A stretch of 38,970 nt of DNA, taken from the NCBI RefSeq assembly GCF_946478885.1, contig NZ_CAMLDX010000023.1, positions 1 through 38,970 of the forward strand. Reading direction: 5' to 3'. Below the pieces are notes generated by a model. The model had not been told where the DNA came from and searched no databases. It saw only the letters and a program-made list of their open reading frames with translations. The stretch comes from an uncultured Bacillus sp. Lineage in GTDB: Bacteria; Bacillota; Bacilli; Bacillales_B; DSM-18226. Every line of letters starts with the position of its first letter. The first letter of the stretch is position 1. Position numbers and translations under genes: made by a program. This document shows positions 1 to 8,600 of this stretch, piece after piece.

Positions 1-22
1 ATTTTAGACAGCACTTTTTTCA

Positions 23-1621
23 TTATTGTTCATTCATATTTTTGATCTTCAGCGAAATAATCAGGTGCAGCAGATCCTCAAAGTTCTGCAAATCGATATG
101 CAAAATGGTTTCTATTTTTTTTATCCGGTTTCTTAATGTGTTAATGTGAATAAAAAGCTTATCCGCAGCCGACTTTAAATTTCCATTTTCCGCTAAATAA
201 ACCTGGAGCGTTTCAAGTAAATCTGCATCATTTTCATTATCATGTTCAAGCAGCTCTCCTATGTATTCGGAGCTGAATTCTTCCAATAATTCATGACGCA
301 CATTTGCTAGTAATCGGACTATGCCTAAATCCTCAAAGTGCGAGATAGAAGAACCACCCATGGCCTTGCCAAACTCTAAAGCCATTTTAGCTTCCTGATA
401 GCTTCGGCACACATTAATGATCGTTGGATAAAATCTGCCAATGCCCAAAAGAACCTTACTATCTCCATTATTCTCGCGTACTTTCTTCGCAATGATTTCG
501 GCCATGCCTTTGGCCTCTCGTTTAATATCTTTTTTCTGAATCTGCTTTTCAAACGAGATGAGAATAATAAACACCCCGTCTAATTCTACTGTAATAGACG
601 GATAGAAAAGGGCACTCAGCGTATTCTTAACCAGCTTTTCCACATGATCAGCTTTCTCAGGGACGGTAAATGACTCCGAATCGCTTTTTATTTCCATGAG
701 AAATAACAGATGAGGCACTGTCAAATCCCAGCCCCAATTTTGAGCCTGATTAATAATCAGATATTGAGATTCAAAATTATTATGAAGTAGGTCATAAATA
801 AAATTCTTTTGATATTTTTTTTCGTTTTGCAGAAATTCAAATTGCTTTTTCATCTCTGCCATTAAAACCGGTATAATCGCTTGGAATTGAAAACGGGCAA
901 ACGCTGATACCTCACTGCCTTCGATCAAGACATATCCGATGTGAGAGTGATGCAAGTACAGCGGCATGACAGAATAACCGATGGCTGATTTTTCTCCACA
1001 TACAGGGAGAAACTCAGCAGGCTCCGTTTTCATTTTTTCTTTAAAAAAACGATTCTTTACGGCTGCTGTAATATCCTGAGGTATGCTCCCTCTTTCCAGA
1101 CTTCTGAAAAACTCCTTAAAATAAAGATCGGTAATCATAATTTTTTTCCCCAGTCTTGCCTCCAGCCCGGATAAAAAATCTTCCATTCCGATCTTATTTA
1201 CTTCCTTTATGATATGATAAGTAGAATTTTCCATTAGAACAGAAAGCTGATTTACGTTTTTTAAATGGCTGATTAATTGCAAAGTATTCTTAATATTATC
1301 CAAAGAGAGGTCAGCATAATAAAACAAAATCGGAATGCTGTATTCTCTCTGAGTCAGCTTATATAAAAGAGATTTATGATCTTCTCTTCCATTAATCAGT
1401 ACTGCCGCACCGCCGTCCTTTTCAATTTTTTCTATCGTTTCCTCAATACTTCCGCGCAGGGCGTCAAGGGTCAGCAGTACCAATTCCCCCCCCTGTAAAT
1501 GATGGAAATCATCCACCGCCATCGCAAAAGGAACATCCATCCCATTCCCGCGTGAAACAACTTCAAACTTGGTATACGGGTAGATGCATAATAACTCTTC
1601 CAGCAAGAAAGCATTTATCAT
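23..1621 (-). CDS. PucR-family transcriptional regulator
   Basis: A 532-residue protein with the PucR layout. An N-terminal PucR-type sensory domain spans about residues 8-125, a long middle region follows, and a C-terminal helix-turn-helix of the HTH_30 type lies at about 470-525 (motif NLKSAADKLFIHINTLRNRI). In this family the last domain binds DNA, and members often control purine or nitrogen-compound catabolism. The ATG start overlaps the stop of the upstream ferredoxin gene by 4 bp (ATGA), so the two are translationally coupled. The pair diverges from a molybdopterin oxidoreductase gene, which is the likely target. The effector is unknown. The gene ends 22 bp from the window edge but is complete. 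Confidence 0.88.
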   Translation of the reverse strand: MINAFLLEELLCIYPYTKFEVVSRGNGMDVPFAMAVDDFHHLQGGELVLLTLDALRGSIEETIEKIEKDGGAAVLINGREDHKSLLYKLTQREYSIPILFYYADLSLDNIKNTLQLISHLKNVNQLSVLMENSTYHIIKEVNKIGMEDFLSGLEARLGKKIMITDLYFKEFFRSLERGSIPQDITAAVKNRFFKEKMKTEPAEFLPVCGEKSAIGYSVMPLYLHHSHIGYVLIEGSEVSAFARFQFQAIIPVLMAEMKKQFEFLQNEKKYQKNFIYDLLHNNFESQYLIINQAQNWGWDLTVPHLLFLMEIKSDSESFTVPEKADHVEKLVKNTLSALFYPSITVELDGVFIILISFEKQIQKKDIKREAKGMAEIIAKKVRENNGDSKVLLGIGRFYPTIINVCRSYQEAKMALEFGKAMGGSSISHFEDLGIVRLLANVRHELLEEFSSEYIGELLEHDNENDADLLETLQVYLAENGNLKSAADKLFIHINTLRNRIKKIETILHIDLQNFEDLLHLIISLKIKNMNEQ

Positions 1622-2181
1622 GTTATCGCCTCTCTTAAATAGCAGACCGCCTTTTTTGGTGGGACAAAACGCACAGATGGATTTGTAAAATTGACAAATT
1701 TAATTTCTGAGATCCATTTTTGTTCATTTGACTCCATCGGTTCAAGCATATTTTGAATTTCCAGCGCATTGGTTATGCATGCCGAAACGCATGCAGGCTT
1801 TAAGCCTTGGTCCATTCGGTCGGCACACATATTGCATTTATCAATTTTGCCAGTGACAGGATTAAGCTGAACCGCATCAAACGGGCATATTCCAAGACAA
1901 TTCATACATCCGCTGCAGTTCGTGGTATCCAATATAACCACTCCATCTCTACGCTTTTTAAAACAATGATCAGGGCAAACTCCAATACAGGCAGGATTCT
2001 CGCAGTGATTGCAAGACATGGAAAAGAAAACTAAATGATTTAATTTTGTCTCCTCAATTGAGCGGACTCTTCTTCGTGATACTTTCAGACCATGCTCATT
2101 TTTACAAGCCAATTCACAGGCATGACAGCCAACACATCGATGCAAATTCATTTTAAAGCCCAATTTAATATTCATACTCAC
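1618..2181 (-). CDS. Four-cluster [4Fe-4S] ferredoxin subunit (DmsB/NrfC-like)
   Basis: This 187-residue protein carries four cysteine-rich motifs: CVGCHACELACK, CNHCENPACIGVCP, CSGCMNCLGICP, and CNMCADR with a later ACVSAC. That is the pattern of electron-transfer subunits of molybdopterin oxidoreductases (DmsB, NrfC, PsrB type), which carry four [4Fe-4S] clusters. There is no signal peptide or membrane segment. The GTG start at 2181 is preferred because AAGGA lies 6 nt upstream; an ATG at 2175 is the alternative. Its 3' end overlaps the PucR-type regulator gene. It diverges from the 680-residue molybdopterin enzyme and is its likely electron partner. No membrane anchor subunit is encoded nearby. 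Confidence 0.85.
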   Translation of the reverse strand: MSMNIKLGFKMNLHRCVGCHACELACKNEHGLKVSRRRVRSIEETKLNHLVFFSMSCNHCENPACIGVCPDHCFKKRRDGVVILDTTNCSGCMNCLGICPFDAVQLNPVTGKIDKCNMCADRMDQGLKPACVSACITNALEIQNMLEPMESNEQKWISEIKFVNFTNPSVRFVPPKKAVCYLREAIT

Positions 2182-2343
2182 TCACATTCCTTAAAATATG
2201 AATTTTTTATGATGGCATTTAAACTATATATATTATCATATATAATACTTTTATCACTGTATATTTCATACATCACTTTCATTATATACTACTTTTGTAT
2301 CTGCCTGTAATTTAAAATTCAAGTGAACAAAGGAGGCATTTGT

Positions 2344-4386
2344 TTGTCTCAGAATAATCAATTTCAAGTGACAAAGCATGTTTGCCCAAGGAATTGCTAT
2401 GATACCTGCACTATGCTGGCTTATTCGCGTAATGGGAAGCTTGAAAAAGTAGAAGGTGATCCGAATAATGAGTATTCAAAAGGAAAAATATGTGCCAAGG
2501 GAGTATCCTATATAGAAAAGGTGTACCACCACGACAGGGTAAAATATCCTCTATTGCAAACAAAAAGAGGCTCCGGTGACTGGAAACGAATTACATGGGA
2601 GGATGCAATGGAGATCATCTCCTCTAAAATACTTGAACTAAATCAACGATACGGGAATAACCTATCCCTCTGCTTGAATAAACATTCTGGGAATATGGGG
2701 ATCCTGCACCAATCCTCTGAAAACTTCTTTACATCCCTTGGCGGTACGACCCGTGCGACAGGTTCTTTATGCTGGTCAGCCGGAATGGATGCGCAATTTT
2801 ATGATTTTGGCAATGCTGAGACTTCTGACCCTTCTGATATTCTGCATGCCAAGTTAATTGTTCTATGGGGAGTGAATCCTGCTTGGACAGCAGTCCATTC
2901 ACTCCCCCATCTATATCAGGCACAAGATCGCGGCACCAAAATTATCGTGATTGATCCGATTTACACCGCTTCAGCAAAAATTGCCGACTATTACATCCAA
3001 TTAAAGCCCGGTAGCGATGGTGCTTTAGCACTATCCATTGCAAAAGTAATCATTGAAAAAAATCAATATGATCATGATTTTCTACTGCACTATACTGTTG
3101 GCTGGGAAAAGTTTCGTGATTACGTGCTTTCTCTTGATAAAGCTGAACTTTCAAGGGATTCCGGGGTTCATATCGAGACGATTCATCTGCTGGCTGATAT
3201 GATGTGCAGCAATCCTCCGATGTTTATCTGGCTTGGTTTCGGCTTGCAGCGCCATGTCAACGGCGGACAGAATATGAGGGCCATTCATGCATTAGCTGCG
3301 ATGACAGGCAATATCGGAATCTCTGGAAGCGGTGTCAATTACGCCCATCTGGAAACATGGAACTTTAATACACTTACAGCCAAAAAGAATAATGGGCAAA
3401 ATCGCTTGTTTGACATTAATCAATTTGCAGATGAGCTGCATGCCCTTTCCGATCCCCCTGTGAATTTTTTATGGGTAGCCTGCCGAAATATCCTAAATCA
3501 GGATGCACAGACCAATAAATTAGTACAAGCCTTGCAGGAATTGGAACTTATCGTGACGGTTGACCAATTTATTACACCTACCGCACAGATCTCTGACATT
3601 ATTTTACCGACGACAACCTTTTTTGAGGAAGAGGATGTTGTGGCTGGTTACTGGCATCATTTAGTCGGGATGAATCAAAAAGCTATCGAGCCGTATTTCG
3701 AAAGCAAAAGCGATTTGGAAATTGCCAAAATGCTCTCGCAGACATTGAATCAAAAGGCACCCGGATTTTGCTCCTTCCCTGTTACAGGGGATTTTGATTA
3801 TTTTATTGAGAAGGAATTCAATGAACAATTTTATACTCAGCTAGGGATTCAACATTGGACTGAATTGGAAAAAGGTCCCCAAAGGGCAAAGCTCCAGCAA
3901 ACGGCATGGGGAGACCGTGTATTTAAGACTCCTTCGGGAAAATTTGAGTTTTATTCCCTGCTGGCTGAACAACATGGATACCCGCCTATCGCCCAATATG
4001 TAAAAGGGATTCAGCCTGATAAACGCTATCCATACTGGCTTTTGACAACACACTCCCAAAATGGGCTGAATTCCCAGTTTGCGAATATCAGCAAAACAAA
4101 AGAGCCTTTCGTTTTCCTTTCCCCAGCAACGGCCAAAGCACATGAAATCACACCAGGAAGCATGGTCAAAATCTATAACCAATTAGATGAAATAGAAATC
4201 ATTGCTGATATTTTACCTGATCTTCCGGACGATATCCTGCTATTCCACCAAGGCTGGTTCCCGGAGAGCAAAATCATTATTAACCGTCTTGTTCCTGGAT
4301 ATTCCTCCGATATGGGGGAAATGACTACTGGCGCGAAAGGGATTGCCTTCTATGATACATTCGTAAATATAGGAAAGATGAAATGA
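2344..4386 (+). CDS. Molybdopterin oxidoreductase (DMSO reductase family)
   Basis: A 680-residue catalytic subunit. The N-terminal [4Fe-4S] motif is C14, C18, C22 and C50 (CPRNCYDTC, then CAKG), followed by the bis-MGD-binding region and a C-terminal molydopterin dinucleotide-binding beta-barrel from about residue 560. It resembles the B. subtilis YoaE/YyaE group. No twin-arginine signal is present, so it should work in the cytoplasm. The TTG at 2344 is chosen because AAAGGAGG lies 7 nt upstream; a GTG at 2323 would place that site inside the coding region. The substrate cannot be read from the sequence; S- or N-oxides, thiosulfate/polysulfide and formate are family options. It faces the ferredoxin-regulator pair across a 160-bp AT-rich gap. 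Confidence 0.85.
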   Translation: MSQNNQFQVTKHVCPRNCYDTCTMLAYSRNGKLEKVEGDPNNEYSKGKICAKGVSYIEKVYHHDRVKYPLLQTKRGSGDWKRITWEDAMEIISSKILELNQRYGNNLSLCLNKHSGNMGILHQSSENFFTSLGGTTRATGSLCWSAGMDAQFYDFGNAETSDPSDILHAKLIVLWGVNPAWTAVHSLPHLYQAQDRGTKIIVIDPIYTASAKIADYYIQLKPGSDGALALSIAKVIIEKNQYDHDFLLHYTVGWEKFRDYVLSLDKAELSRDSGVHIETIHLLADMMCSNPPMFIWLGFGLQRHVNGGQNMRAIHALAAMTGNIGISGSGVNYAHLETWNFNTLTAKKNNGQNRLFDINQFADELHALSDPPVNFLWVACRNILNQDAQTNKLVQALQELELIVTVDQFITPTAQISDIILPTTTFFEEEDVVAGYWHHLVGMNQKAIEPYFESKSDLEIAKMLSQTLNQKAPGFCSFPVTGDFDYFIEKEFNEQFYTQLGIQHWTELEKGPQRAKLQQTAWGDRVFKTPSGKFEFYSLLAEQHGYPPIAQYVKGIQPDKRYPYWLLTTHSQNGLNSQFANISKTKEPFVFLSPATAKAHEITPGSMVKIYNQLDEIEIIADILPDLPDDILLFHQGWFPESKIIINRLVPGYSSDMGEMTTGAKGIAFYDTFVNIGKMK

Positions 4387-4406
4387 TCCTGTTTTTTTCA
4401 TAAAAT

Positions 4407-4433
4407 AAGGACCCTTTGTATCGGGTCCTTTCT
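4407..4433. terminator. Bidirectional terminator between convergent genes
   Basis: Inverted repeat AAGGACCC (4407-4414) and GGGTCCTT (4423-4430), with an 8-nt loop. It lies between the stop of the molybdopterin enzyme and the stop of the convergent CstR-like gene, and fits termination in either direction. Confidence 0.7.
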
Positions 4434-4434
4434 A

Positions 4435-4701
4435 CTATCTGCTTTTGATTAATAATTCAACAGCTTCCTTCACTAAATGATCTGTTTCTTCACCTTTTTC
4501 AATATTTTTACGAACGCATTGCTCCAAATTTGCACTGACAATGACCCCCATCGCCCGATCGATTGCATTCCGAATAGCCGATAATTGAGTAACGATTTCC
4601 CTGCATTCCTTCCCTTGTTCCATCATACTGATGACGCCCTTCATTTGTCCTTCAATTCGTTTTAATCGATTCAATGCTTTTTTGTCATAAATATAAGTCA
4701 T
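4435..4701 (-). CDS. CsoR/FrmR-family repressor, CstR-like (persulfide-sensing type)
   Basis: An 88-residue all-helical DUF156 protein. Copper-sensing CsoR uses a Cys-His-Cys ligand set, with His four residues before the second Cys. Here C33 and C62 are present but the His position is N58 (motif SANLEQCV). As I recall, this matches Staphylococcus aureus CstR, which senses reactive sulfur species through its two cysteines and does not bind Cu(I). The ATG is preceded by AAAGGTGG. No sulfurtransferase, sqr or copper exporter gene is adjacent, so its targets are elsewhere or it controls itself. It lies next to a redox molybdoenzyme, which makes a sulfur substrate there conceivable but unproven. 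Confidence 0.85.
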   Translation of the reverse strand: MTYIYDKKALNRLKRIEGQMKGVISMMEQGKECREIVTQLSAIRNAIDRAMGVIVSANLEQCVRKNIEKGEETDHLVKEAVELLIKSR

Positions 4702-4790
4702 ATTAAAACCACCTTTGATTTATGATTTGTAACCATCTATACTCCTGCAAACAAGTGAAACATAACAGATGAAACATTCAGAATTCATTA

Positions 4791-4807
4791 CGTGTAGGGG
4801 TATTATA
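4791..4807. promoter_or_regulatory. Possible CsoR/CstR operator half-site
   Basis: TAGGGGTAT at 4795-4803, inside the imperfect dyad ATTACGTGTAGGGGTAT, resembles half of the G/C-tract operators of CsoR-family repressors (ATACCC...GGGTAT). It lies about 95 bp upstream of the CstR-like gene and could serve autoregulation. The left half is poorly conserved, so the call is tentative. Confidence 0.3.
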
Positions 4808-4925
4808 ATATAAAAAAGAATGCAATGAAAGTTTTTTCACATATCATTATTCTATTCATTATATTAGTAAAATAATGTTAGAAATTTGTCACATATTACC
4901 TGTTTGTTATTTTGCTATAGTTAAA

Positions 4926-4952
4926 TTAAACAATGTTTAAAACACTGTTTAA
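4926..4952. promoter_or_regulatory. Palindromic TetR-type operator
   Basis: A 27-bp imperfect palindrome with TTAAACA at 4926-4932 and TGTTTAA at 4946-4952; the inner bases ATGTTT and AAACAC are also mostly complementary. It ends 26 bp before the start of the TetR-family gene, the usual place for an autoregulatory operator. It would also control the downstream activase gene if the two are co-transcribed. Confidence 0.6.
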
Positions 4953-4978
4953 TCTAATAGAGAAATCAGGAGATAAGA

Positions 4979-5569
4979 GTGGAACAAAGGACGGGAACGG
5001 ATGTACCTAAAAAGGAGCTTATCCTGCAGGCCACATTGGACCTCATTAAAGAAGAAGGTTTTGAAGGCGTTACCATTCGTAAAATTGCAGCCCTGGCAAA
5101 TGTCAATGTTGCCCTTATTAATTATCATTTTGGCTCAAAGGATAAATTATTGAATATGATTATTCATTATTTAGTCTCTGATCTAAAACACTCCTTTATG
5201 GTGTTGGACGATGACTCTATTGATCCTCGGGAAAGGCTGAAACAATTCTTAATTCAATATTTAAATACTTTCCGCCAATATCCTTTTATTATTCGCAAAT
5301 TGGTAGATTCAGAGCCTTTAGAATTTGAAAGTCATTTGGAATTTATCACTTTTCTTCGATTGATTGGTCTGCAAAAAGTCAGACAAACGATTCAAGAATT
5401 ATCGGGTGAAGATGACCCTGATACACTGACCATTATGATGTCTCATATCCTCGGAGCTGTCTTTTTACCCCCTTTAATTGAACCGTTATATGAAACCGTA
5501 ACCGGCGATACATTTACGGATGTAGAGTCACAGGTAGAAATCCTGTTGAACCATTATTTTGCACAATAA
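4979..5569 (+). CDS. TetR-family transcriptional regulator
   Basis: A 196-residue repressor with an N-terminal TetR helix-turn-helix at about residues 12-58 (GVTIRKIAALANVNVALINYHFGSK includes the recognition helix) and a helical ligand-binding C-terminal domain. The GTG start is preceded by CAGGAGA with proper spacing. A 27-bp palindrome sits just upstream. The next gene, 76 bp downstream on the same strand, encodes a very large acyl-CoA dehydratase activase-like protein. The layout suggests a local repressor of that gene, with the ligand possibly its substrate or an acyl-CoA; that role is inferred from position only. Confidence 0.88.
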   Translation: MEQRTGTDVPKKELILQATLDLIKEEGFEGVTIRKIAALANVNVALINYHFGSKDKLLNMIIHYLVSDLKHSFMVLDDDSIDPRERLKQFLIQYLNTFRQYPFIIRKLVDSEPLEFESHLEFITFLRLIGLQKVRQTIQELSGEDDPDTLTIMMSHILGAVFLPPLIEPLYETVTGDTFTDVESQVEILLNHYFAQ

Positions 5570-5645
5570 GTGGCATTTTTCCAACATGAAGAAACTGCTT
5601 ATCTAAATAAGATGACGTAACTATTATTGTATACGAAAGGCAGGG

Positions 5646-8600
5646 ATGAAGATGGAACTGCAGGTAGGACTTGATATCGGTTCGACAACGGCGAAAATAG
5701 TTGTCCTAAACCACCGGAATGAATTGATTTTCAAATCATATCAACGTCATTTTTCCGATATTAAAAATACTACTTTACATTTACTTCGTCAGCTTGCTCA
5801 TCAGTTCCCAACGACCAGGCTAAAGATGAATGCAAGCGGATCATCAGGTTTAGGCCTATGTAAAGGATTGGGAATTCCTTTCATTCAGGAGGTAGTAGCC
5901 TGTACAGAGGCGGTTAAATCGACTGAACCTAATATTGATGTCATTGTTGAACTTGGAGGAGAGGATGCAAAACTCATTTATCTGACAAATGGCCTAGAAC
6001 AGCGGATGAACTCTGCCTGTGCAGGAGGTACCGGTGCCTTCATTGACCAAATCGCTACGTTACTCAACACAGATGCAGAAGGCCTAAACAAGCTGGCAGA
6101 ATTGGCGGAAAAAATCTATCCCATTGCTTCAAGATGCGGAGTTTTTGCTAAAACAGACATTCAGCCCCTCTTAAATGAAGGAGCACGCCGTGAGGATATT
6201 GCTGCTTCTGTTTTTCAGGCCGTCGTCAATCAAACAATAGGAGGACTCGCAAGCGGAAGACCGATTCGGGGAAATGTCGCTTTTCTTGGCGGACCGTTAA
6301 CCTTTTTACCAGAGCTGCGTAGACGTTTCATTAATACGCTTCATCTGAAGGAAGAGCAGGTAATGCACAGCCAATACGGGCAATATTATGTGGCAATCGG
6401 TGCCGCATTAGAAAGCGCCCATAATGATACGATTGAAATCGGACAGCTCGTGCAATTATTGTCCAACATGAATCAAACGAACATCACGGTAGCTTCCAAG
6501 GTCAACGAGCCGCTTTTTCATGATACATATGAACTAAATTCTTTCCGAAACCGTCATAAACAGGCCGCTGTAGCGAAAAAACCGTTACATACCTATAAGG
6601 GAAATGCCTTTTTAGGCATAGACGCTGGTTCTACTACAACGAAAATGGTATTGATTGGTGAGCAGGATGAGGTATTGTATCATTTTTATGAAAAAAATAA
6701 AGGAAATCCTATCGAAACCGTCCGTGATGGATTAATTCAATTGTACGCTCTTCTTCCGGAAAAGGTCCAAATCGTCCGCTCCACCTCTACCGGCTATGGT
6801 GAGAAATTAATTCAGGCAGCATTTCAATTAGATGATGGTGAAATCGAAACCGTCGCCCACTACACAGCAGCAAAGAAGTTTCAGCCAGATGTCGATTTTA
6901 TTATTGATATAGGCGGGCAAGATATGAAATGTATCAAAATGAAAGATGGCGTCATTGATCGTATTCTTCTGAATGAGGCCTGTTCATCCGGATGCGGTTC
7001 CTTTTTGGAGAGCTTTGCTGAGACGTTGGGCCAGAATGTAAAAGATTTTTCGCAGATTGCCCTCACAGCCGAAGCCCCTGTTGACCTCGGATCACGCTGT
7101 ACGGTTTTCATGAATTCAAAGGTGAAGCAGGTTCAAAAGGAAGGAGCCGGCCTTGCCGATATCTCAGCAGGTCTTGCCTATTCAGTGGTGATGAATGCGC
7201 TATACAAGGTAATTAAACTAAAATCGGCAGAGGAATTAGGAAACAAAATAGTTGTACAGGGCGGAACCTTTCTTAATGATGCCGTATTACGAACTTTTGA
7301 AAAATTAACCGGAAGAGAGGTTATCCGTCCAGATTTAGCCGGCCTGATGGGTGCATATGGCAGTGCCCTGCTCGCCAAGCAAAGATGGTCTATTGGGGAA
7401 ACAACCATGCTTCTTTCCGAGAAAAAGCTGCATGAATTTCAAATGACCGCTACCCACCGCCGCTGCGGAATTTGTGAAAATCATTGTCCGATCACGATAA
7501 CAAAATTTGCCGATAAACGGACCTTTATTACTGGGAACCGCTGTGAACGAGGAGCAGGTCAGAAAAAAGTCAAAAGCTCCCTTCCAAATCTCTCTGAAGA
7601 GAAAATTGCACATCTGTTTAACCGAAACGGTCTAACAGCCGAAGAAGCTCCCCGTGGAAAAATCGGGATACCGCGTGTTTTAAACATATATGAGAATTAT
7701 CCATTCTGGCACCGTTTTTTCACGGAACTCGGCTTTGAAGTGATCATATCCGATCCTTCCAGCAAAGATCTGTTTGAGAAGGGAATTGATACAATCCCAT
7801 CGGAATCCATTTGCTATCCTGCAAAACTGGCACACGGACACATGATGAATTTACTGGAAAAAGGCATAAAAAGGATTTTCTACCCTGCTGTTGTCTATGA
7901 AAAAGAAGAAAGTCGGACACAGCAGAATCATTACAATTGTCCAATCGTCTCATCCTATCCTGAAGTTATCCGTGTTAATATGGCGCGCGTATTTGAGGAA
8001 AACGGAGCTGAATTACTTTCCCCATTTTTGACGATGGACAACATGCACTTAATGGTTAAGGTTTTGTCCAGTTGCCTTCAGGATATTCCTATATCTGAAT
8101 TAAAACGGGCTTTGAAGGCCGCACAAGAGGAAGATAATAACTATAAAAACTGGCTGCACAGACGAGGTGAAGAAGTCATCTCACTGCTGAAGGCCGAAAA
8201 CAAAAAAGGACTAGTCATGGCCGGACATCCATACCATATTGATCCAGCAATTAATCACGGACTGCCGGAGGAAATCATCCGCTTGGGCTTTGCTGTTTTA
8301 ACTGAGGATTCTATTGCTCATCTGGCACCTGAAGAGCAGCATGTCGGCGTTGTGAATCAATGGACCTTTCACTCAAGGTTATACCGCTCGGCAGATGTGA
8401 CCATTCAACATTCACAATTAGAATTGCTACAGGTCACCTCTTTTGGCTGTGGACTGGATGCAATTACCACAGATGCTGTTGAAGAAATTCTGGAAGAGGA
8501 ACAGCAGCTTTACACCTGGATAAAAATGGATGAAATCAGCAATCTCGGTGCAGCCCGTATTCGTCTTCGTTCATTAAAGGCAGCCATCGAAGAAAGAGAG

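Noticed and set aside
2092..2310. Plus-strand 72-codon frame between the ferredoxin and molybdoenzyme genes
   Set aside because: It overlaps the ferredoxin 5' end, has no ribosome site, and its hydrophobic Ile/Tyr tail comes from AT-rich promoter DNA.
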